Both the position numbers and the translations under genes were made by a program. Of a DNA stretch of 64,000 bases, positions 59,101-64,000 are shown piece after piece. This DNA is from Tribonema minus (lineage: Eukaryota > Sar > Xanthophyceae > Tribonematales > Tribonemataceae). Positions within the stretch are counted from its first letter, which is position 1, and each line of letters opens with the position of its first letter. The stretch is taken from assembly GCA_017506865.1 (NCBI GenBank), contig JAFCMP010000334.1, positions 744,001-808,000 of the forward strand. The letters are read 5' to 3'. The notes below the pieces were generated by a model. That model was not told the origin of the DNA, did no database searches, and worked only from the letters and a program-made list of their open reading frames with translations.

Positions 59101-61542
59101 TTACGAGCGTACCGGGCACCGATCCTTATTAGGCCTGGGTGTTTTTTGGGGCATTCCTATTTAGGCCTGGTGGTACTTTTTATGTGGTTACCCTACCATG
59201 GCATGCACATCATTTGGTACTGGTGAGGCACTCAAAGCACAGCATGCAAGCAGGTTACAAGTGCCATTGCACTTATCAGATGCACACCTTCAAATGCTCA
59301 TAGCACCCTCTGATGGATAAGAGCAGCACTTGTACATCTTGCATGCACAAAGCATGCATACAGCAAGGTTTTCTCGACCGCGGCGTGATCTGATGGACAA
59401 AAGCCACTGTCCTCCCAACAGATCTTTAGCTGATAAAATCACTCAGCCGGTCTCCCACACGCACTTCGCCTGGAAGCCAGCAAGTACCTCCACGTCTGAA
59501 TAGGAGGATGGAGCTGGAGGTGGTATTGCTAGTGCTGCTGTTGGGGCTCGCGGGGTGGAAAGAACACCCCCAAGATATTGAGCTGTCTTTGAATCTGTGA
59601 TGAACAAACATTATTTCGCGTATCGGTTTCGCGTCAATGCAACTTCAAGTGTGTTTCGCATCGTTTCAACAGCGAAACAAAAGCAGCACGCACAATGTAT
59701 TGCAGGTCTCGATGATGGTCATACTATATACTTCGAAGTATAGTATAGTGCCCACTTGAGGGTGTTTTGAGGGCCCTGTCCTAATTGCGCCGGGTGCTTT
59801 TTTTGCGTGATCCTTCTTCAGTGTCCCAGTGCTTTTTTTGACCATTCTAAATCTTTGACCGACCGGCCTAATTTGGGACATGACGGTATACAGTCAGCCC
59901 TCAATCCTCTTGTGACCAATGTCATTTTGTTTTGGTGCAGTGTGCGCCAGTCAGTTTCAGCGTGCCGTCTGAAGCAAGGGCGCCCACGCTTGCGAATCCA
60001 CACCCAGCGCACATGTACCCCCAAATTTCGGCCGTAGTACTGCGCGGCACACTGCGGCGGTCCTGGCAGCTTGACCGATCAGTGCAGGACGAAGTTGGAA
60101 AAGAAGTTTCACAGACGGCGGTGGACGCGGTATACTGCGCAGGATGACATGATGCATGCAATGTTAGGAAGGGGATAAAACCTCTTGAAACCCCTTCATT
60201 CCACCTGTTTCTATGCCCAATTACTTTGTAACACCAACTGTCGCCTCTTACTTGCAGCCTTGTCTTGCACATCTGTGCTGCGCCCATTTAGCCTCTGATG
60301 CATCGTATTGCGCGTCCTGATGATCATGCATGCGGTCCGTGGCACAAGTGCTACCAGGGATATGTATGCTGGATATCATCAAGCACTACTGTACAGACGT
60401 GCGCGACGCTCCGCTTGACAGCGGTCGACCAACTACACTTCTATGTCAGTGCCGTCATGTGCCATCATGTCACTGTGTCCACCAAGAATTTGGGCAACTG
60501 TACTGATGCATCGCCTTCACGTCCCCGTGTCCCTCTGCAGATTCGAGGCACTGGCAACGGCAGTGATGGCGTGCTATTCAGGGTAAGTAGGCACCCCATG
60601 AGATTTTGATGTTGTTGACGCTGCCTCGTTCTTTCTTGTGAGCATCACAGCGACGTCTGCTTAGCCACAAGCACGGCGACTTGACTGCAGCACGTGCCGT
60701 GCCCAGCAGCAGCGCGCTCTACGCATTTGGCTGAGGCGCACAGAGGCAGACTTCACATCACCACGAGTCTCAGTACCGCAACACCTGTTTTGATGTACAG
60801 CGTTTCACGGGTTTCTCGGAGCGCTGCTGCTAGCCAATCGGTGCACCAACCTTGCACATTGTCAATTGGCTCCCTCCGCAGTCGTAGTGTGAGCGCATTC
60901 TCTTGACGCTGCTCACCAAGAGGCGGCGCTTCCAGCGTTCGCTGCGCGCGCTGCGCCGTCGCCTGACCACCCGCTGACGACGGTACATTGCACTTCTGGT
61001 GTGTGCCGGCCCGCACCGCCATCATTACCAGCGCGTTTCGCGGCGGCGCGGTGTATTGGACCAGCACCGGCGCCCACTGCCGCAGCCATACCACACCGTC
61101 AGTGAGGAAAAGATGCACACAGCGCCCGTCGATCTGCTGCGCACCACAGCACAGCACCAAATGCCTATTCGGCAGTATGCGTCGCCAACCCCCCTGTCGC
61201 CGCCGCCGCTGCTGCTGCCGCTGCTGCTCATGGCTTGCTGACCTGGTGTGCAACACAACAGCAGCAAACGCGCGCTCAGCAGCACGCGTTACCAACCCCG
61301 CTGTCGCTGCCGCCGCCGCTGCTGCCGCCGCCGCCGCTCGCGCGCAGGCCTCCAAGGACGCCGACAGCATGCCCGATGCGTTCCTCACCGAGTTCCCGTG
61401 CGGCGTGTGCCCTGTCATCGACCACTGCGCGGAGGGCGCCGTCATTTCGCCGCAGACGTGCGTGTACCTCGCGCGCTGGCTCGAGATGCCGGGCACGGAC
61501 GACTACCAGAGGCCATGCCTCAAGGCGGAGGACCTGTTCTGA
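53190..61542 (+). CDS. RPC6: RNA polymerase III subunit RPC6 (POLR3F/RPC34)
   Basis: Exons 53190-53372, 54578-54691, 55746-55817, 56575-56677, 57843-58008, 58960-59032, 60541-60582, 61348-61542 give 315 aa (human: 316), with phases matching at every junction. Two winged-helix regions lie in the first two thirds: LARGTDGVLWYKLLDE, NAGDRGIWVRDIKNN, ALKVLEGRGLIKSL with TKKLYIL. These are followed by LTGGVWYTDNEFDHAFI. The C terminus keeps four cysteines, Cys269, 272, 278 and 289 (PCGVCPVIDHC then TC), with the C-x2-C-x5-C-x10-C spacing I recall for the 4Fe-4S site of this subunit. RPC6 acts with RPC3 and RPC7 in open-complex formation and TFIIIB contact for tRNA and 5S rRNA transcription. Introns 2, 4 and 5 are rich in exon echoes or repeats. 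Confidence 0.95.
54692..55000 (+). repeat. Tandem repeats after RPC6 exon 2
   Basis: The start of intron 2 (GTGGGCCGCAACTTCAACCT followed by CCAATGTGACGCGC and CAACTTCATCATGCACT) recurs from 54763 and from about 54918. The copies retain the block order CAACTTCAA, GTGACGCGC, TTCATCATGCACTCGT. These are intron-start duplications with no clear exon part. Confidence 0.85.
55576..55655 (+). repeat. Poly-C tract and upstream echo of RPC6 exon 3
   Basis: 26 C, one A, nine C (55576-55611), then TTGATGCGGCAG and an exon 3-like start at 55624 encoding I-V-D-A-G-D-R-G. After that it diverges. The functional exon 3 starts at 55746, 122 bp downstream. Confidence 0.8.
56740..57140 (+). repeat. Downstream echoes of RPC6 exon 4
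   Basis: Copies of the exon 4 3' end (S-L-H-G-x-H-S-K-T-K-K-L-Y-I-L coding) end near 56812 and 56937, each still followed by a TGAG or GTGAGT donor-like stretch. A decayed third (GCACAGCAAGGCCAG) lies near 57070-57130. The functional exon ends at 56677. Confidence 0.9.
57225..57842 (+). repeat. Four upstream echoes of RPC6 exon 5
   Basis: The unit GCTGAGCGCTGC...CGCAG|CGCCCTCCGACGAGCTC..GTCTGGTA(C/T)AC recurs with exon-like starts near 57252, 57393, 57536, 57683 and the functional 57843. Spacing is 141, 143, 147 and about 160 bp. The copy nearest the exon keeps S-D-E-L-T-G-G-V-W-Y-T. Farther copies are more mutated. Confidence 0.92.
58009..58370 (+). repeat. Short tandem repeats after RPC6 exon 5
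   Basis: A GCAGC(A/G)GCGCAC(G/A)(T/C)ACATGCGT block recurs at about 58049, 58107, 58163, 58229 and, degraded, 58300-58350, at intervals of roughly 55-70 bp. It may derive from the exon 5 end (GCGCAGGTGCGCACGAGCGG) but the match is weak. Confidence 0.7.
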
Positions 61543-63625
61543 GCGTTGCCACCGCGCCGCCCCCCCCTCCCCCCCCCCCTTCCCTGACTGGCTCGCGCAC
61601 CTCATGCGCGCAGTCCGCCAAGCAGAGGCCGCGTGCATCGGGGACCTGTTGCTGCGATGCGCGTTCAATGCGCACGAGGAGTGCCGCTGGCTCTTGCGCC
61701 CTTGCGCGTCCCGTGCGGCGCGAGCGTCGTCTGTACAGGCAGCTAACGGGACTGCGTGGTGGGTGCGTGCGTCCGTGCGCACAGCGGTCGCTAGCCACAG
61801 CTTTACTGCAGATGCGAATTACTGTTACTGTGCGCCCAGCAGTGGACAGGGCTGCACAGCAGCGGCGCGGCGGCACTGTAGCTGGTAGCAGACCTGCTAC
61901 AGGCCATCATAGTGCTTGTGCTTTGCAAGCGCAGGCAGATGCACGGCACCGCTGCGACGGTCGCCGCTGCAAGCTTTGCTGCCGCCGTCGCTGCTGCTGC
62001 TGCGTAACGGCACCTGCATCTGTGGCAGCCATGGCCGCCGGCTGCAAAGCAATGACGCCTGGCTGATCACTGCCTCATGGGCTGGCTGAATGTTGCGGCC
62101 ACCCAGTCTTCATTCGCCAGCCGTCTGCTGCGGTGAGCGTGCTCTGCACGCGTTGCCAGCCAGCAGCAACCATTGTTTCACGCATATAGCGTATGGGTTG
62201 AGCAGGGGAGGGGGGGGGGGGATGCAGCTGTTAAACAAGTTGGCAGCAGCTGCACTGCTGAGTGTGAGGACCCCAACTAAGGCAAATGCAGTGGCCAAAC
62301 AACAGCAAAATGTGACATGATGCATTTGCTGTTCTTCTTGTTGGCCCTTGTTTCAGATTGACACTTGATCAGCAGCACTTGGTGTTCTGGTGGGCTTCAT
62401 GTACTTGCTGGTGAATGCTTTGCACACATTGCGTGCAAGAAAATCAGTTCCTGTGATCAGATTGCTTCCAACATGGCTGAAGCTTAATATGCCTTCAAGC
62501 AGAGGCGCTGATGCAGCCTTTGCCTATCACTTTCAAGCCTATGATGTCACTTCAAGCAGGTGTGCAGGCTGCGCACAGCTATCTATGCGCACTCCATGGC
62601 TGTTCAACATGTCTGCATCTAGCTGTTTGTCATGTGCGTCAATTGTCGTGGACCATACGCGTGTGACGTCAACAACAGTGCATTCCCTGATCTAGTGCAC
62701 CAAACCTCTGCAGCCATTCAGGTTCAATACTGGCCACACGTTGACAAGACATGTTGGCAATTGCCAGATGCACAAGGAAAGCCGAAGCAAAGGTGCTTTA
62801 GGCAGTGTTGCTTTTACCACGCGGCGTACCTCATCGACAGCAGGTGTCAGCACGTTGAGGGTATCATGGCGTAGCAGTTTTGTTTTTACAGCAATGTGTT
62901 GCCCGCGAACCCACGCCAATATGTCAAGCAGAACATCCTGCAGGCACCATAATATGCAGGCTCTGGCGGGTTGTATTGGGCAGGAATCGTTGTAGTTGGG
63001 GCCGTGGTCCCCAATATGCAAAAGAGGTCATTCAGGACAACTTAAGTCGGGGGACACCTCATCTCTTCCGGTATGTCAGGCTGTGGCAGTCAATGCTGCA
63101 GATTGCAACACAATGACACGAACGTGAATGCCGTGACACACAACGTTTGTATTACACAAGGCAGGTATCTCATCACGCCGCTCTGGATGAGGCTGCCATA
63201 CATATGTCCTCCAGATCGTGCCACAGTGTCACAACTTTCTACAGATGCATGTGTACTCCCTCCAAGATCCTCCAAATTGTACCACACTGTCACATGTCTG
63301 TACATGCATGTCTACTCCCTCGAAGATCCTGCAGCTCGACGTCTAGAACTGAGCCCTGCCTGCACGCATTTGAGTGCACACAGTGTTGCAGTCCTCATGC
63401 CTTGCAGCCATTTGGCTCGGTCGTGTCATCTACGGGACCTCTCGACTCTGCCCGTGATAAGTTGCTCGGGGGCCATGGCAGCAATACGGCATACGATGCG
63501 GAAAATTGAAGCTGCAGCAAAGGCGGAAATGGCGACGCACTCAAGCTACTTCAAAGTATGCACTGCGCGAAGCCTTCAGCCTCAAGAGCTACAGGGCGTG
63601 TGTAGGTGTCTGCCTGCGTGCCACT
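61543..63625. other. Intergenic interval
   Basis: RPC6 3' flank and beyond. No gene recognised. Short ORFs such as 62390-62695 lack features. A 60-bp direct repeat lies at 63210-63329. Confidence 0.5.
63210..63329. repeat. 60-bp direct tandem repeat
   Basis: Units 63210-63270 and 63271-63329 share CCACA(G/C)TGTCACA, ATGCATGT(G/C)TACTCCCTC and AAGATCC, with about 80% identity by eye. Confidence 0.85.
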
Positions 63626-64000
63626 CTACGCTGTGAGGCCGTCGTTGGCCACCAGCCAGTGGGGGGGGAACTTGCTGAGCAGCCCCATCCTCTTGAAGGA
63701 GTCGTGGTGCAGCCAGCCCTGGGAACCATCCGCAAACTCAACCTCATACCCCTTGGCCCTCCCACCCCGGTAGTATACCTGCAGAACGTACTTGACCATG
63801 GCGCTGTGGTCCGTCAGAGCACGCGCAGCATCCGCGCTGATGCTGTCGCGACTGATTGCGTCCATGTCCAGGCGACACACAGGCTGGCGCTCGCGGGAGC
63901 TCCTGCGAACGGCGCGGGGCGCTTCAGCGGCAGCGGCGCCTCCCGCAGACTTGCGTCGGCCACGGTCAGCAGGGCGCTTGGGCGTGTTTGGCTCTTTGGC
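63626..64000 (-). CDS. C-terminal end of an unidentified, possibly retroelement, ORF
   Basis: 124 codons are open from the window edge to a stop at 63626. The visible part begins with a basic Pro/Ala/Arg-rich linker (RRSSRERQP), followed by a small compact module, VLQVYYRGGRAKGYEVEFAD then GSQGWLHHDSF. The module resembles the chromodomain-like or SH3-like tails of Ty3/gypsy integrases, and the linker resembles retroelement polyproteins. I see no LTR just downstream of the stop, so a host chromatin-type protein is also possible. The same strand as the left-edge element may be coincidence. Confidence 0.4.
   Translation of the reverse strand, partial: AKEPNTPKRPADRGRRKSAGGAAAAEAPRAVRRSSRERQPVCRLDMDAISRDSISADAARALTDHSAMVKYVLQVYYRGGRAKGYEVEFADGSQGWLHHDSFKRMGLLSKFPPHWLVANDGLTA

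Overview
This window is nuclear DNA from a eukaryote. It is GC-rich, the genes carry many GT-AG introns, and coding stretches are full of Ala, Gly and Ser runs. The gene set includes an ARL6/BBS3 GTPase, an LC8 dynein light chain and a HugZ-like FMN split-barrel protein with a plastid-type N terminus. Together they suggest a flagellated, plastid-bearing microalga. A chlorophyte is the best guess: TGTAA-type poly(A) motifs lie behind two genes. The species cannot be named from the sequence.

Layout. 1-6401 (minus): 5' part of a Ty3/gypsy LTR retrotransposon, with LTR, primer-binding site, leader and one fused gag-pol frame that runs off the left edge. 6402-9164: AT microsatellite and gene-poor DNA. 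9165-19533 (plus): HugZ-like gene, nine exons. 19534-24404: no gene recognised. 24405-32941 (minus): S28 serine carboxypeptidase, nine exons. 33083-35188 (plus): membrane-anchored RING-H2 protein, three exons. 38433-43776 (minus): PH-plus-kinase protein, six exons. 44937-47164 (minus): ARL6/BBS3, five exons. 47470-50292 (plus): LC8, three exons. 51810-52934 (minus): Gly-rich ORF. 53190-61542 (plus): RNA polymerase III subunit RPC6, eight exons. 63626-64000 (minus): C-terminal end of an unidentified, possibly retroelement, ORF. The spliced models were assembled by hand from exon homology and splice-site phase. All seven keep an open frame, and ARL6, LC8 and RPC6 come out at or within one residue of the lengths I recall for the human proteins (185, 89 and 315 aa).

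Genes are arranged as divergent pairs with short shared upstream regions: S28/RING 141 bp, ARL6/LC8 305 bp, Gly-rich ORF/RPC6 255 bp. The ARL6/LC8 pair joins two ciliary functions.

The most unusual feature is the make-up of the introns. In four genes (HugZ-like, S28, PH-kinase, RPC6), introns hold serial, decaying copies of the neighbouring exon-intron junctions, called 'exon echoes' here. Copies of an exon's 3' end plus donor always lie downstream of that exon. Copies of an acceptor plus exon 5' end always lie upstream. Spacing is usually about 110-195 bp. S28 exon 7 has four echoes on each side plus a more decayed ninth. RPC6 intron 4 is largely echoes of exon 4 followed by echoes of exon 5. 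This looks like repeated junction-centred tandem duplication, and it could be a route to intron growth, intron gain or new alternative exons.
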